Assembly (NCBI RefSeq): GCF_001895145.1
Contig: NZ_BDIR01000004.1
Location: 1 to 64,000, forward strand
Reading direction: 5' to 3'
From: Arcobacter sp. LA11
GTDB lineage: Bacteria; Campylobacterota; Campylobacteria; Campylobacterales; Arcobacteraceae
DNA length: 64,000 nt
The position numbers and the translations under genes were made by a program. How positions within the stretch are numbered: the first letter of the stretch is position 1; every line of letters begins with the position of its first letter. The notes beneath the pieces were generated by a model. It made no database searches and was not told the origin of the DNA. It saw nothing but the letters and a program-made list of their open reading frames with translations. Shown here piece after piece: positions 37,576 to 47,761 of this stretch.

Positions 37576-39447
37576 ATGCTAAAGTCATTAAATGTAGCAC
37601 AAAGTGGTCTTAATGCAGCAAAAATAGCTGTTGAAAATGTTTCAAACAATATAGCAAATGAAAATACTCCTGGGTACAAAAAAAGAGTAGTTCAATTAAG
37701 TGAATTAGCTTTAACAGATTCTAGGTTTACTGGACGTGGTGTACGTGCTGATGAAGCCTATAGAATAACCTCTCAATACATGTATGATAACATGATGAAT
37801 GAGAATACTAAATCAAATTATTTTAATGAAGTATCTTCAATGGTTGGTAATATTGAAGCTATGTTTCAAGAGACTGATTCTAGTGGATTTTCAACTGATT
37901 TAGATAGATATTTTCAAGCAGTTGAAAACTTAAGATCTAATCCAAATTCAGAAATTTATAGAACAACTTATAAAACACAAGGAAAGGTTGTTGTAGATTC
38001 TTTACAGAATCTATATTCAAATATTGAAAAACAAGAAGAATTAACACGAAAATCTTTAGAAGATAATGTTGAAAAAGTTAATAGTTTAATTAATGAAATA
38101 GGCTCAATTAATCAACAGTTAGGTCAACATAAAGTTGCCTCAAATGATTTACTTGATAAAAGAGATCAATTAGAAAATGAATTATCTGAATATGTAGATA
38201 TAGAAGTAAATAGAAGTAATGATGAATATGAATTAAAAATTGGTGGTGCAATTGCTGTTCGATACAATACTAATATTCGTGAAGTAGAACTTGTAGAGGA
38301 TGATAGTAGTCAAATTGATAGATTTGCAACAACTGACGCTTTAGGAAATCCAATTGATAATATTACAGATAAAGTTGCTTTAGATGCTGATGATGTAATT
38401 ACTTATAAACTTAATAATGAATTTGAAGTATCAGTTACTATAGGGCAACAAATCTTTGAAGCAGATGGAGTAACTCCTGTAGATTTTGATCCAAGTACTC
38501 CTGGTGCAGATACTGTAGATAGTACTAATTATCTTCGAGCTTTAACATACAAGATTAATCATGATGCAAATATTTCTCAGACAGTAGATGCCTATAATGG
38601 TAATTATGCAGTTGATGCAAATGGAAATAAAGTTGATAGTACTACTGAAGATAAGTTTTTAGTAATAGAAAGTAGAGTCTCGGGAGAAGAAGGTTCTTTT
38701 CAAGGAAGAATTTCTGTTACAAAAATGACAGGAACTACAGTTGATAGTCGTGACGTTTTATTTAAAGATGAGTATCAAAGTGCAGAGGCTAAAAATAATG
38801 TTTATCTTTCAGTATTTGATAGTGAAGTTAAAATTAGTTCTGGAATTATAAAAGCGCAAACAGAAAATCTTACAACAGATTCAGTTAATAATAAAATTGT
38901 TGATTACAAAAATAAGTTAGATAATTTTGCTAGGTCATTAAGTGATTTATATGATAAGTATGTAAAAACAGGTGAAGAAGAGTATTTATATGGACATGTT
39001 GCGACTGATGACTATGATGGAACAGCGAACATAAAAGAAATAAATTTATTTAGTGGAACAGATGTAAAAACTCTTAAGTTTGACCAAGATGCTGTAAATG
39101 ATTTACTTCAAAGTGATTTAGATTATATGGCTACAATTCAATGGAAAAAAGATGTAGAATTTGATGGATTTGCACAAGATGGATCTAGTGTTTATGCAAC
39201 ATCATTTTCTGAGTTTTATCAAGAGATAAGAGTAAATATTTCATCTGATAAAGAAAATAATGATTTTTTACTTGAAGCGCAAGAGGCTGTCGAACAATCG
39301 CTTCAATTTAGTTATGATCAATTAACAAAAGTTGATAATGACGAAGAAATGGTAAATTTAATTAAATTTCAAGCAGCATATACAGCAAATGCTAAAATTA
39401 TTACAGTTGTAGATGAAATGCTACAAACAATCCTAGGTATTAGGTAA
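37576..39447 (+). CDS. flgK: Hook-associated protein 1, FlgK
   Basis: A 623-residue hook-filament junction protein exported by the flagellar system. The N-terminal LNVAQSGLNAAKIAVENVSNNIANENTPGYKK and the C-terminal EEMVNLIKFQAAYTANAKII helices are the coiled-coil ends shared by rod/hook proteins. AAGGAG lies seven bases before the ATG at 37576; a GTG two codons earlier is less likely. It is longer than the enteric protein, with extra surface domains in the middle. Confidence 0.95.
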   Translation: MLKSLNVAQSGLNAAKIAVENVSNNIANENTPGYKKRVVQLSELALTDSRFTGRGVRADEAYRITSQYMYDNMMNENTKSNYFNEVSSMVGNIEAMFQETDSSGFSTDLDRYFQAVENLRSNPNSEIYRTTYKTQGKVVVDSLQNLYSNIEKQEELTRKSLEDNVEKVNSLINEIGSINQQLGQHKVASNDLLDKRDQLENELSEYVDIEVNRSNDEYELKIGGAIAVRYNTNIREVELVEDDSSQIDRFATTDALGNPIDNITDKVALDADDVITYKLNNEFEVSVTIGQQIFEADGVTPVDFDPSTPGADTVDSTNYLRALTYKINHDANISQTVDAYNGNYAVDANGNKVDSTTEDKFLVIESRVSGEEGSFQGRISVTKMTGTTVDSRDVLFKDEYQSAEAKNNVYLSVFDSEVKISSGIIKAQTENLTTDSVNNKIVDYKNKLDNFARSLSDLYDKYVKTGEEEYLYGHVATDDYDGTANIKEINLFSGTDVKTLKFDQDAVNDLLQSDLDYMATIQWKKDVEFDGFAQDGSSVYATSFSEFYQEIRVNISSDKENNDFLLEAQEAVEQSLQFSYDQLTKVDNDEEMVNLIKFQAAYTANAKIITVVDEMLQTILGIR

Positions 39448-39460
39448 TTAGGAGGCTATT

Positions 39461-41332
39461 ATGGCTGAAGGCGTATTAGGTTTAGGAGCAGGAGCTTCAT
39501 CTCTAAATAATGAACTAATTGAAAAATTAAAAGAAGCAGAACGAGCTTCAACTGTTGCTCCTTTAGAAACTTATATTGAAGATATAAGTGGAGAAGGTGG
39601 TGAATCAGAAAAGATAAAAGAAATTATTGCAAAAGCAAATGAACTTCTTGAGACAATTAAACCTTTTGATCTTTTTGTAACAGGTGGACAAACTGCATTT
39701 GATAATAAAACTGCAAATGTAACAGGTACTTCTGTAATTTTTGATGCTGTAGATGCAGCTTCAATTAATGAAGGTTCAACAAAAGTTAATATATCGCAAT
39801 TAGCTCAAAGAGATGTTTTCCAAACAAATACTTTTTCTGATTCAAGTGAAAAAATTCGTTCAAGTATAGTTCTTGATGGACAAACTTATACAACTTCGGG
39901 TGAAGACTTTTCATTACTTGCAACTGAAATTGATAATGGAACATTTACTGCATCTTACGACTCAGTAAATAATGAAATAACTATTAATAATAATACAGGT
40001 AGTGGAGATAAAGTTTTTTCTACGGATGGAAAATCTTATGCAGACTTAATAACTGATATTACAGCAGATGCTACTTTTACAGCTTCTGCTCTAAGCGAGC
40101 CAGATTCTGAAGGTATTATAACATTAGCTCAATCAGGAAGACCTGTTTATCAAAGTGATATTACTGTTACAGCAGATGAGGTTGTTGATGCTTCTGGTAC
40201 AGGAACAATAACTATAAATGCTGGAGGAACAGATAAAATATTTACGGTTACTGATACTATGACATATTCAGAGTTGGTTGACTTGATTAGTGCAGATGAT
40301 GATTTAAATGCAAAATTAACAACAGCTGGAAGATTATCAATTACTCATGCTGATGAAAAAACTTCTCTAACTATAACTGAGTCATTAACTACAAGTTCTG
40401 GCTTATCATTAGGTGAAAAATATTCAACAGAAGGACAAACTTATGCTGAACTAGCAGAAAGTATAAATGCTAATAGTAATTATACTGCTAGTATTGAAAC
40501 TGTTGGTACTGATACAAATCGAATTGTAATTAAAAGTGTTGAAACAGGATTAGACAATGCTATTAATATTACTCAAAATGGAGTAGATTTAGGTTTAGGT
40601 GATGTGGGAAACCACACAGTAACAGCGCAAAATTTATTGGCTGAAGTAGATGGTATAGATTATAATGTTTCTTCAAATATTTTAATTGTAGATGGTGGAT
40701 TAAAAATTACCGCAGTAGAAGAGAATGAAGTAGGAGAATATTCTTCAATATCTGTAAATAAAGATACTACTACTATTGAACCTGCATTACAAAACTTTGT
40801 AACAATTTATAACGAGCTAGTTTCTTTAGTTGAAGAAGAATTATATTCATCAGAAAGTAAAATTGAAGATAAATCTACTTTAAGAAGTATGATGACTGAT
40901 ATAAAAGATAAATTATTTGGATCTTATGGAACTGATGATGATTTAAATATTTTTAATTTTGGTTTTGAGATTGATAAGAGTGGTCTTTTATCTTTAGATT
41001 CGACAAAATTTAATGAAGCAACAGAAACAGATATTGAAAGTCTAAAATCTTTATTCGTAGGTGTTGCAGAAGATAGAGGTCTTGGAACACAATTAAAAGA
41101 TTATGTAGATTCTTTAGATGGATTTGAAGGATTATTAAGTACATATGAAGCTAATATGGATTCTAGAAAAGAGTCTTTAGAAGAAGAAAAAGATAAAGCT
41201 ATTGAAACTTTAGATAATAAATATGCTTTATTAGCTCAACAGTTTGCTGCATATAATGCGATAATAAATCAATTTGAAACACAATTTTCAGGTTTAAAAT
41301 TAATGATTGATCAGTCTGTAGCTTCAGGCTAA
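39461..41332 (+). CDS. fliD: Flagellar filament cap protein FliD
   Basis: A 623-residue cap protein that folds flagellin at the tip. The N-terminal leg (LGAGASSLNNELIEKLKEAERAS), repeated Ser/Thr-rich middle domains and the C-terminal coiled coil ending YALLAQQFAAYNAIINQFETQFSGLKLMIDQ match the family. GGAGG lies eight bases upstream. Thirteen bases after flgK. Larger than enteric FliD (about 470 residues). Confidence 0.95.
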   Translation: MAEGVLGLGAGASSLNNELIEKLKEAERASTVAPLETYIEDISGEGGESEKIKEIIAKANELLETIKPFDLFVTGGQTAFDNKTANVTGTSVIFDAVDAASINEGSTKVNISQLAQRDVFQTNTFSDSSEKIRSSIVLDGQTYTTSGEDFSLLATEIDNGTFTASYDSVNNEITINNNTGSGDKVFSTDGKSYADLITDITADATFTASALSEPDSEGIITLAQSGRPVYQSDITVTADEVVDASGTGTITINAGGTDKIFTVTDTMTYSELVDLISADDDLNAKLTTAGRLSITHADEKTSLTITESLTTSSGLSLGEKYSTEGQTYAELAESINANSNYTASIETVGTDTNRIVIKSVETGLDNAINITQNGVDLGLGDVGNHTVTAQNLLAEVDGIDYNVSSNILIVDGGLKITAVEENEVGEYSSISVNKDTTTIEPALQNFVTIYNELVSLVEEELYSSESKIEDKSTLRSMMTDIKDKLFGSYGTDDDLNIFNFGFEIDKSGLLSLDSTKFNEATETDIESLKSLFVGVAEDRGLGTQLKDYVDSLDGFEGLLSTYEANMDSRKESLEEEKDKAIETLDNKYALLAQQFAAYNAIINQFETQFSGLKLMIDQSVASG

Positions 41333-41341
41333 AATTATAAA

Positions 41342-41366
41342 GGTAATATAGTTAAATAATATTGCC
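41342..41366 (+). terminator. Weak hairpin after fliD
   Basis: GGTAATAT pairs with ATATTGCC (one G-U pair) across a nine-base loop shortly after the fliD stop. No T run follows at once. Confidence 0.35.
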
Positions 41367-41397
41367 AACTACTTTAATAACTTTTTTTAAGTAAATA

Positions 41398-41403
41398 TAT
41401 AAT
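41398..41403 (+). promoter_or_regulatory. -10 box of the fliS promoter
   Basis: TATAAT, 36 bases before the fliS start, in a gap of 107 bases. This suggests fliS has its own promoter besides read-through from fliD. Confidence 0.45.
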
Positions 41404-41439
41404 ATACTTTACTCCTAATAAGAATTTTGGAGTAAATGT

Positions 41440-41796
41440 ATGGGAATTGAAGCATACCAACAACAAAATGCGGTCTCTGATGATCCGTATTTATTGATAC
41501 TTAAACTTTACGAAGGTTTATTAAAATATCTTTCTTTTGTTAAAAGTGCAATGGAAAATGGTGATGTAGAAGAAAAGTTTACATATATAAATAAATCTGT
41601 TGCAATCTTCGATGAATTAAGAAATGTTCTTGATTTTGATGGTGGTGATGTATCTTATTATTTAGATGGTTTATATCTATACCAAATTGAAATACTATTT
41701 TCATCAGGAATTGATGATAATGTAAATTCTATTAACCAAGTTATGAAAGTTGTTCAAGGTTTAATTGACGCATGGAAAGACGAGACAGGTCTTTAA
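41440..41796 (+). CDS. fliS: Flagellin export chaperone FliS
   Basis: A 118-residue four-helix chaperone that binds the C-terminus of flagellin and prevents early polymerisation. The N-terminal YQQNAVSDDPYLLILKLYEGLLKYL and the LRNVLDFDGGDVSYYLDGLYLY segments are diagnostic. TTTGGAG precedes the ATG. Its 3' end overlaps the next gene by 25 bases. Confidence 0.93.
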   Translation: MGIEAYQQQNAVSDDPYLLILKLYEGLLKYLSFVKSAMENGDVEEKFTYINKSVAIFDELRNVLDFDGGDVSYYLDGLYLYQIEILFSSGIDDNVNSINQVMKVVQGLIDAWKDETGL

Positions 41797-42041
41797 AAGC
41801 CCTAGAGGAATTAATTTATATTGATTCTCTAGATTCTTATGAGAGAGCAGATGCCCTTGTAAGATGGTATAATAAATATCTCTCATCTGCAGATATAACT
41901 GAGTTTGATTTAGAAAAAAATGACTTAGAAAGACTTCTTGAACTATTTTACAAAAATATTAGCTTTCTAAAAGAACATAAAGAACAAACTAGAAAAGACA
42001 TGGTTGATAACAAAAAAATGCAAAGATTTCTAGGTAATTAA
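41772..42041 (+). CDS. Small helical FliT-like protein after fliS
   Basis: An 89-residue, charged, all-helical protein with no membrane segment. Position directly after fliS and size fit a FliT-type chaperone for FliD, but similarity is too weak to name it. The ATG lies inside fliS; no strong ribosome site is seen, so translational coupling is likely. Its stop overlaps the stop of convergent tilS by four bases. Confidence 0.65.
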   Translation: MERRDRSLKALEELIYIDSLDSYERADALVRWYNKYLSSADITEFDLEKNDLERLLELFYKNISFLKEHKEQTRKDMVDNKKMQRFLGN

Positions 42042-43027
42042 TTCTTTATTATTTTATAAGTATCTTCAAATAAATTTTCATTAAAAATATATGGTCTTAT
42101 ATTTTTAGGTAATTTAATTACTCTACATTTTTCTTTAAACTTTTTCGTCATAGTAGTATTTATAAAAGGTGAAATAAAAATATATTTTTTAGTTAGGTTT
42201 ATACAAATTTTATGAGAAATTACAATTTCTTTTTGTTTTAAAATCTCATCTCTTTGAAGTTTAGAGAGTAAAATACCTCTTTTTTTTAGATTTTTATCTA
42301 TTATTCTAAGGTTTAAATTATTATCCTCAAAACTATTGAAAATAGTTAATTCTTTTTTTTCTAAGATTGGCGATTGATTAATACTTAAAGAGTTTAAATC
42401 TTTTTGTAAATAATCAAAACTGTTTTTAACTCCAAGTTCAAATTCATCTAAAAACTTATTGGCATAATTTTTTCTAAAATAGTTTCTTTTATATTTTCCC
42501 TCAAAGTTACTTTGATCTGTAAAATATTTTATATTATTTTCATCTAAATATTTTAAAAGAACATTTTTAGAAGTATTTACTAGAGGTTTGAATATATTGT
42601 ACGAACCGTTATTTTTATACTCTTCAAAAGAGATAAGTTCAGCTAGCCCAGCTCCTTTTGATAACTGCATAAAAAACCATTCTAATTTATCATTTAATTG
42701 ATGAGCAGTAATGAGTGTTTCATATGAAAACTGTTCAATAATTTCTTCAAAAAAATCATATCTAATATCTCTAGCTTTTTTTTCAAAGTTTGATAAATTT
42801 TCAAGTTGAACATTTTTTATGTAGATTTCTTTATTATATTTCTTTGCTAATTTTTCTGCATATTGTATTTCTTCTTGTGATTGTTCTCTAATATTATAGT
42901 TAACAATTGCCATATCAAAAGGGATATTATTTTCTAAGAGAATAAAAAAAAGTGCAGTAGAATCAACACCAGCTGAAAATGCTAAAAGATTTTTATTGGT
43001 ATTAATTCTAGTAATTTGTGGAGTCAT
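42038..43027 (-). CDS. tilS: tRNA(Ile)-lysidine synthase
   Basis: A 329-residue enzyme that converts C34 of the CAU-anticodon isoleucine tRNA to lysidine using ATP, so that AUA is read as Ile. The PP-loop is SAGVDS (18-23), and the ITAHQLNDKLEWFFMQLSKG segment is the substrate loop. AUA codons are frequent in this AT-rich window, so the enzyme is essential here. It starts one base after rimO ends. Confidence 0.93.
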   Translation of the reverse strand: MTPQITRINTNKNLLAFSAGVDSTALFFILLENNIPFDMAIVNYNIREQSQEEIQYAEKLAKKYNKEIYIKNVQLENLSNFEKKARDIRYDFFEEIIEQFSYETLITAHQLNDKLEWFFMQLSKGAGLAELISFEEYKNNGSYNIFKPLVNTSKNVLLKYLDENNIKYFTDQSNFEGKYKRNYFRKNYANKFLDEFELGVKNSFDYLQKDLNSLSINQSPILEKKELTIFNSFEDNNLNLRIIDKNLKKRGILLSKLQRDEILKQKEIVISHKICINLTKKYIFISPFINTTMTKKFKEKCRVIKLPKNIRPYIFNENLFEDTYKIIKN

Positions 43028-43028
43028 T

Positions 43029-44378
43029 TTATTTTATTACTGTTGCAAGAAGCTTATCTCCCACAACTTCAGTAACCTTTACTGTATAAATTTGCCCAAA
43101 TTTTAGTTGTTCTGGATTATTTTCATCATATAGTTCATTGTCATTAATATAAATTTCTCCATCAATATCTGGAGCCCAAGTAGTTTTTCTAGCACTTAGT
43201 AAATATTCATGTTCATCACTTTCACCATCTATATAAACTTCAAAAGTCTTTCCTCTTTCATTTTCTAAAGAGATTTGTGTTGTTTCTGAGATAATTTCTC
43301 CTAAAATTTCTGCTCTTGCATCAATAATTTCTTGAGGAACTTTATCTAATCTATCAAAAGCAGTTGTACCTTCTTCATCTGAATAAGAGAATACATTTGC
43401 CCTATCAAATTTATACTCTTTTAAATAGTCACATAATTCATCAAAATCATCTTGTGTTTCACCTGGATGTCCTACTATAAATGTAGATCTAACAAAAGAA
43501 TTTGGAACATTTCTCATTGCATCCATAAGTTCTTTTAGTTTTTCTACTCCTTTTCCTCTTTTCATAATTTTTAAAAGGTTAGAAGAGATATGTTGAAGAG
43601 GCATATCAAAGTAGTTTTCAAATATATTTGAGTTTTTGATTTTTTCAATTAAAAATAACTCTGTTGTTGATGGGTATAGATATAAAATTCTAGCAGTTTT
43701 AATTCCATCAATCTTCTCTACTTCTTCTACAAGTTTTTCTAAACCATTTTTAATATCTAAGTCTCTTAAATATGAAGATGAATCTTGCGATACAAATGAA
43801 AAATCTGTATATCCATTTTTTACAAGATTGGTAACTTCTTTAACTAATGATTCTAAAGTACGAGAATGAAGCTTACCTTTAAAAGCTGGAATTGCACAGA
43901 AAGAACAAACTTGATTACATCCTTCGCTTAATTTGATATATGCATGATAAGATGAACCTGTGATAACTCTATCATTTTGTTCACTTAATAAAAATACTTC
44001 ATTTGTAAAAGCACTTCTTTTTTCATTTACAAGAGTATCAATCTTGTCATAATCCCCAACACCAGTAAAAATATCAATTTCAGGTAACTCTTTTTGAAGT
44101 TCCTCTTGATATCGTTCACTTAAACAACCAGCCATTACAAGTACCGATTCTTCTTTTCTTTCATCATGGAGATTTAAAATAGTATTGATACTTTCTTCTT
44201 TAGCACTATCAATAAATCCACAGGTATTCACAATGATTACATCTGCAATTTCTGGATTATCAATAATCTCGTAATCTTTTAATTTTCCTAACATAATCTC
44301 TGAATCAACAAGGTTTTTTGTACAACCAAGACTTACTAGGTGTAAAGATTTTGTAGGTTTATTTTCACTAAATTTCAT
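43029..44378 (-). CDS. rimO: Ribosomal protein S12 methylthiotransferase RimO
   Basis: A 449-residue radical SAM enzyme adding a methylthio group to Asp of S12. It has an N-terminal UPF0004 domain (LVSLGCTKNLVDSE, C19), a radical SAM cluster motif CNQVCSFC near residue 153 and a C-terminal TRAM domain. The LGCTKN start and the PAFKGKLHSR stretch separate RimO from the tRNA enzyme MiaB. Confidence 0.94.
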   Translation of the reverse strand: MKFSENKPTKSLHLVSLGCTKNLVDSEIMLGKLKDYEIIDNPEIADVIIVNTCGFIDSAKEESINTILNLHDERKEESVLVMAGCLSERYQEELQKELPEIDIFTGVGDYDKIDTLVNEKRSAFTNEVFLLSEQNDRVITGSSYHAYIKLSEGCNQVCSFCAIPAFKGKLHSRTLESLVKEVTNLVKNGYTDFSFVSQDSSSYLRDLDIKNGLEKLVEEVEKIDGIKTARILYLYPSTTELFLIEKIKNSNIFENYFDMPLQHISSNLLKIMKRGKGVEKLKELMDAMRNVPNSFVRSTFIVGHPGETQDDFDELCDYLKEYKFDRANVFSYSDEEGTTAFDRLDKVPQEIIDARAEILGEIISETTQISLENERGKTFEVYIDGESDEHEYLLSARKTTWAPDIDGEIYINDNELYDENNPEQLKFGQIYTVKVTEVVGDKLLATVIK

Positions 44379-44458
44379 TTATATCTTATCTTTCTATTCT
44401 ATTTTTGCGAATTCTAGCATAATCTACTAGAATTGTAAAACAGTTTTTTAAATTAATT

Positions 44459-45277
44459 TTATAACCAAATGTTATCAAGAAGCCTTGTTTGTCCAAACTT
44501 TGCAACTACTAGAATAATAGTATTATTTAATTCAATTTTTTTAATCTCATTAAATTCCCTATCCACAATAGCAACATATTCTAGATCAAGAGTTTGCATC
44601 ACTTCATGGATTTTTTCTTTTATCACTTTTACATCTTTTTCTTCTTTTGCTACAAGTGTTGCTGCTGCATAAAGAGATTTTGAGATGAGTAAAGAGTCTT
44701 TTCTTTGTTTCTCATCTAAATAGATATTTCTTGAACTTAAAGCTAGACCATCAGATTCTCTTATTATTTCACATGCAACTATATTTATTGGTAAGAAAAA
44801 GTCTTTTACCATCTGAGTTATAAGTGATAATTGTTGAGCATCTTTTTTCCCAAAGTAAGCGTTTGTAGGTTGTGTTATTCCAAAAAGTTTCAATACAACT
44901 TGTAATACTCCATCAAAATGTCCAGGTCTTGTTTTCCCTTCTAATATATAGCTTTTATTAGGAGCTTTTAGTAAAACTTCTTCTTTTGTATACATAGTCT
45001 TTATTTCTGGCATAAATAGATAATCAACTTGGCACATTTCACATATTTTTTTATCTGCTTCATCTTTTCTTGGATAAGCATCTAAATCTTCCCCTGGTAA
45101 GAACTGTGTAGGGTTTACGAAAATAGAAACAATAACTACATCGTTTTCAATTCTAGCTTTTTTTATAAGAGAAATATGTCCATCGTGTAATGCACCCATT
45201 GTTGGTACAAAACCTACATTTGAAGTTATATTTTTTCTTATATTTTGTAGTTCTTCAATAGTTTTTAATATTTTCAA
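44459..45277 (-). CDS. panC: Pantothenate synthetase
   Basis: A 272-residue ATP-dependent ligase joining pantoate and beta-alanine. The HIGH-type motif is [10 protein letters not shown], and [10 protein letters not shown] and LSSRN complete the active site. Twenty-seven bases downstream of the OppB-like gene on the same strand. Confidence 0.96.
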   Translation of the reverse strand: MKILKTIEELQNIRKNITSNVGFVPTMGALHDGHISLIKKARIENDVVIVSIFVNPTQFLPGEDLDAYPRKDEADKKICEMCQVDYLFMPEIKTMYTKEEVLLKAPNKSYILEGKTRPGHFDGVLQVVLKLFGITQPTNAYFGKKDAQQLSLITQMVKDFFLPINIVACEIIRESDGLALSSRNIYLDEKQRKDSLLISKSLYAAATLVAKEEKDVKVIKEKIHEVMQTLDLEYVAIVDREFNEIKKIELNNTIILVVAKFGQTRLLDNIWL

Positions 45278-45304
45278 ATATTTTCCTTATTCAAATCTTA
45301 TATT

Positions 45305-46264
45305 TTATTTTGCATCATAGTTTGGATTTAGTTTGAGTAGAATTAAATCGGCAAGTAAGTTACCAATTAATGTCAACATTGCACCTATAATAAGTATTCC
45401 CATAATAACTGGATAATCATGGCTTAATGCACTATGAAAAAAAAGTAATCCCATTCCATCAATTGAAAATATTTTCTCTAAGATAACTGAACCACCGATT
45501 ATCCCAGGTAGTGAAAGTCCAAGCATTGTTATAATAGGTGGATATAAATTAGGTAAAATATAATATCTTAGAATTTTTTTATCATCCAATCCACGAGAAC
45601 GTGCAAAGAATATATAATCGGATTTCAGTATTTCAATTGTAAGCGATCTTATATATAAAGTTAAACTACCAATACCTAGAAAAGTCATTACGGTAATTGG
45701 CAAAATTAAATGCCAAGCAAAATCTAAATAGTAAGCTAAACTTCCATCATCAGGAACAGAATGTAGTCCAGCAATTGGAAGTATATTTAAGTTCATTGAA
45801 AATATAAGTACAAGTAAAAGTGCTAAATAAAATGAGGGCATCGAAAAACTTAAAAGGGATAATTGTCCTGTAAATCTATCAAAAAATGAATTTTTATTTA
45901 AAGCTGCTTTTATACCTAAATATAAAGAAATTACAAAAATTAAAAACATAGAAATAATATTTATTGTAAGTGTAATTGGTATTCTATCAAGGATTTCATT
46001 TTTAACCATTTCTCCACTTGCAAAAGAGATTCCAAAGTCAAGTTGAATAATAGCTGTAACCCAAGAAAAAAACTGTATATATAATGGTCTATCTAAACCA
46101 TAAATAGCTTTTAATTGTGCAATAGATTCTTCAGTGATATTAGGATTTAATTCTCCACTTGCAAAAAAAGAATTAGGTGCAGCATTTATTGCTATAAAAG
46201 AGATAAGGCTTATAATAAATAACATGATAATAAGATATAATACTTTATTCAAAAATAATTTCAT
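45305..46264 (-). CDS. OppB/DppB-type ABC transporter permease
   Basis: A 319-residue inner-membrane permease with six helices. The N-terminal INAAPNSFFASGELNPNITEESIAQLKAIYGLDRPLYIQ pattern and the EAA-like loop ARSRGLDDKKILRYYILPN are typical of peptide/nickel importers. No ATPase, second permease or binding protein is nearby, so its partners must be encoded elsewhere. Substrate unknown. Confidence 0.88.
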   Translation of the reverse strand: MKLFLNKVLYLIIMLFIISLISFIAINAAPNSFFASGELNPNITEESIAQLKAIYGLDRPLYIQFFSWVTAIIQLDFGISFASGEMVKNEILDRIPITLTINIISMFLIFVISLYLGIKAALNKNSFFDRFTGQLSLLSFSMPSFYLALLLVLIFSMNLNILPIAGLHSVPDDGSLAYYLDFAWHLILPITVMTFLGIGSLTLYIRSLTIEILKSDYIFFARSRGLDDKKILRYYILPNLYPPIITMLGLSLPGIIGGSVILEKIFSIDGMGLLFFHSALSHDYPVIMGILIIGAMLTLIGNLLADLILLKLNPNYDAK

Positions 46265-46296
46265 GGTTGGAATTATACACTAATTAGGTTTTAAAA

Positions 46297-46647
46297 ATGA
46301 TAGGTATAGATGTAACATCAGTAAATAGAATAAAAAATATGTATGAAAAATTTGGAAGACGTGCTTATGAACGTTTTTTAGATGATGAAGAAATAGCCTT
46401 AATTAAGCGCCCTGAGACTGCTGCAGGATTCTGGGCAGCAAAAGAAGCTGCGAGTAAAGCAATTGGTACAGGTATTGGAAAAGAGTGTTCTTTTCATGAT
46501 TTAAAGATTAAAAAAAGTAAAAAAGGTGCTCCTAAATTAAAATATTCAAAATCTATACGTAAAAAATATAAAATTGATAAGACATTACTTTCTATAACTC
46601 ATGACCAAGGAGTTGCTATTGCAGTTGTTCACAATATTCAAAAATAG
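46297..46647 (+). CDS. acpS: Holo-[acyl-carrier-protein] synthase
   Basis: A 116-residue enzyme that moves phosphopantetheine from CoA to acyl carrier protein. Magnesium ligands appear in IGIDVTSVNRI (D5) and FWAAKEAASKAIG (Glu). Divergent from the OppB-like gene with only 32 bases between. Confidence 0.95.
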   Translation: MIGIDVTSVNRIKNMYEKFGRRAYERFLDDEEIALIKRPETAAGFWAAKEAASKAIGTGIGKECSFHDLKIKKSKKGAPKLKYSKSIRKKYKIDKTLLSITHDQGVAIAVVHNIQK

Positions 46648-46657
46648 AACTTGTAAT

Positions 46658-47734
46658 ATGTCTAACAATGAGAGTTATTTAAGAATAGTACTCTCTTTAT
46701 TATTGTTAGTTTTAGCATTTATAAATAGCTGGATGCTTTTATTTATGATGTCTTTGATGCTTTTTTATACTGGTATTTCAAAAGTTTGTTTTTTATATCA
46801 ATTATTTGATATTAATAAAATGATTAAGTTAGAAACACTATATTTAAGATATTTGCCAAAATATAATCCTGACCCAGTTTTTATTTTAGATGAAGAGGGA
46901 AAAGCAGTTTTTAAAAACGAACCTGCAAAAGAAAAACTTACTATTGATGATTTTCAAACTATCTTAGGTAAAGATACTCCTAAGGAGATTATAGAAGAAG
47001 AAAAGCTTATATCTATTCAATATGAGTGTGATGTAAGTAGAGTTTATCTGATAAATTTTAAAGGGGTTAAAAGTATTAATTTTATTTTAGCTTACACTAC
47101 AGATATTACAGCTGCAATTGAAGCTGAACAAGAGATAATTAATACTCAAAAAGATGTTGTTTATACTATGGGTGCTATTGGTGAAACAAGAAGTAAAGAG
47201 ACAGGAAATCATGTAAAAAGAGTTGCTATTTATTCTGAAATACTTGCATTAAAATATGGTTTGCCAAAAGAAGAGGCTGAACTTTTAAAGTTAGCAAGTC
47301 CTATGCATGATATTGGAAAAGTTGGGATAAAAGATGAAATATTAAATAAACCTGGAAAACTAACTGATGATGAGTTTAAGATTATGAAAACACACTCAAC
47401 TCTTGGATATAATATGCTTAAAAATTCTGATAAACCTATTTTAAAAGCAGCTGCAATTGTAGCACAACAACATCATGAAAAATGGGATGGTACAGGTTAT
47501 CCAAAAAAACTAAGTGGAGAGAATATTCATATTTTTGGTAGGATTACTGCTGTTGCAGATGTTTTTGATGCACTTGGTAGCAATAGGGTTTATAAAAAAG
47601 CTTGGGAGCTTGATAGAATTTTTGAACTATTTAAAGAAGAGAGAGGGAAACATTTTGATCCAAAGTTAGTGGATCTTTTTTTTGAACATTTTGAAGAAAT
47701 AAATAAGATTAGAATAAAATATAAAGATAAATAG
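46658..47734 (+). CDS. Membrane-anchored HD-GYP phosphodiesterase
   Basis: A 358-residue protein with two hydrophobic helices near the N-terminus, a PAS-like domain (about 60-165) and an HD-GYP domain with HDIGKVGIKDEILNKPGKL (His217) and QQHHEKWDGTGYP. The family degrades cyclic di-GMP, lowering biofilm and raising motility. The start at 46658 is used because the longer frame begins inside acpS. A link to the adhesin at the window start is possible but not shown. Confidence 0.85.
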   Translation: MSNNESYLRIVLSLLLLVLAFINSWMLLFMMSLMLFYTGISKVCFLYQLFDINKMIKLETLYLRYLPKYNPDPVFILDEEGKAVFKNEPAKEKLTIDDFQTILGKDTPKEIIEEEKLISIQYECDVSRVYLINFKGVKSINFILAYTTDITAAIEAEQEIINTQKDVVYTMGAIGETRSKETGNHVKRVAIYSEILALKYGLPKEEAELLKLASPMHDIGKVGIKDEILNKPGKLTDDEFKIMKTHSTLGYNMLKNSDKPILKAAAIVAQQHHEKWDGTGYPKKLSGENIHIFGRITAVADVFDALGSNRVYKKAWELDRIFELFKEERGKHFDPKLVDLFFEHFEEINKIRIKYKDK

Positions 47735-47735
47735 A

Positions 47736-47761
47736 ACTAAATAGATTTTACTCTATTTAGT
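47736..47761. terminator. Shared terminator of HD-GYP and transducer genes
   Basis: A perfect 10-bp stem ACTAAATAGA/TCTATTTAGT with a TTTTAC loop lies between the two convergent stop codons. Confidence 0.65.

Noticed and set aside
31514-42041. Sigma-54 or sigma-28 flagellar promoters
   Set aside because: No convincing GG-N10-GC or sigma-28 pattern was found before flgI, the fliQ operon, flgK, fliD or fliS.
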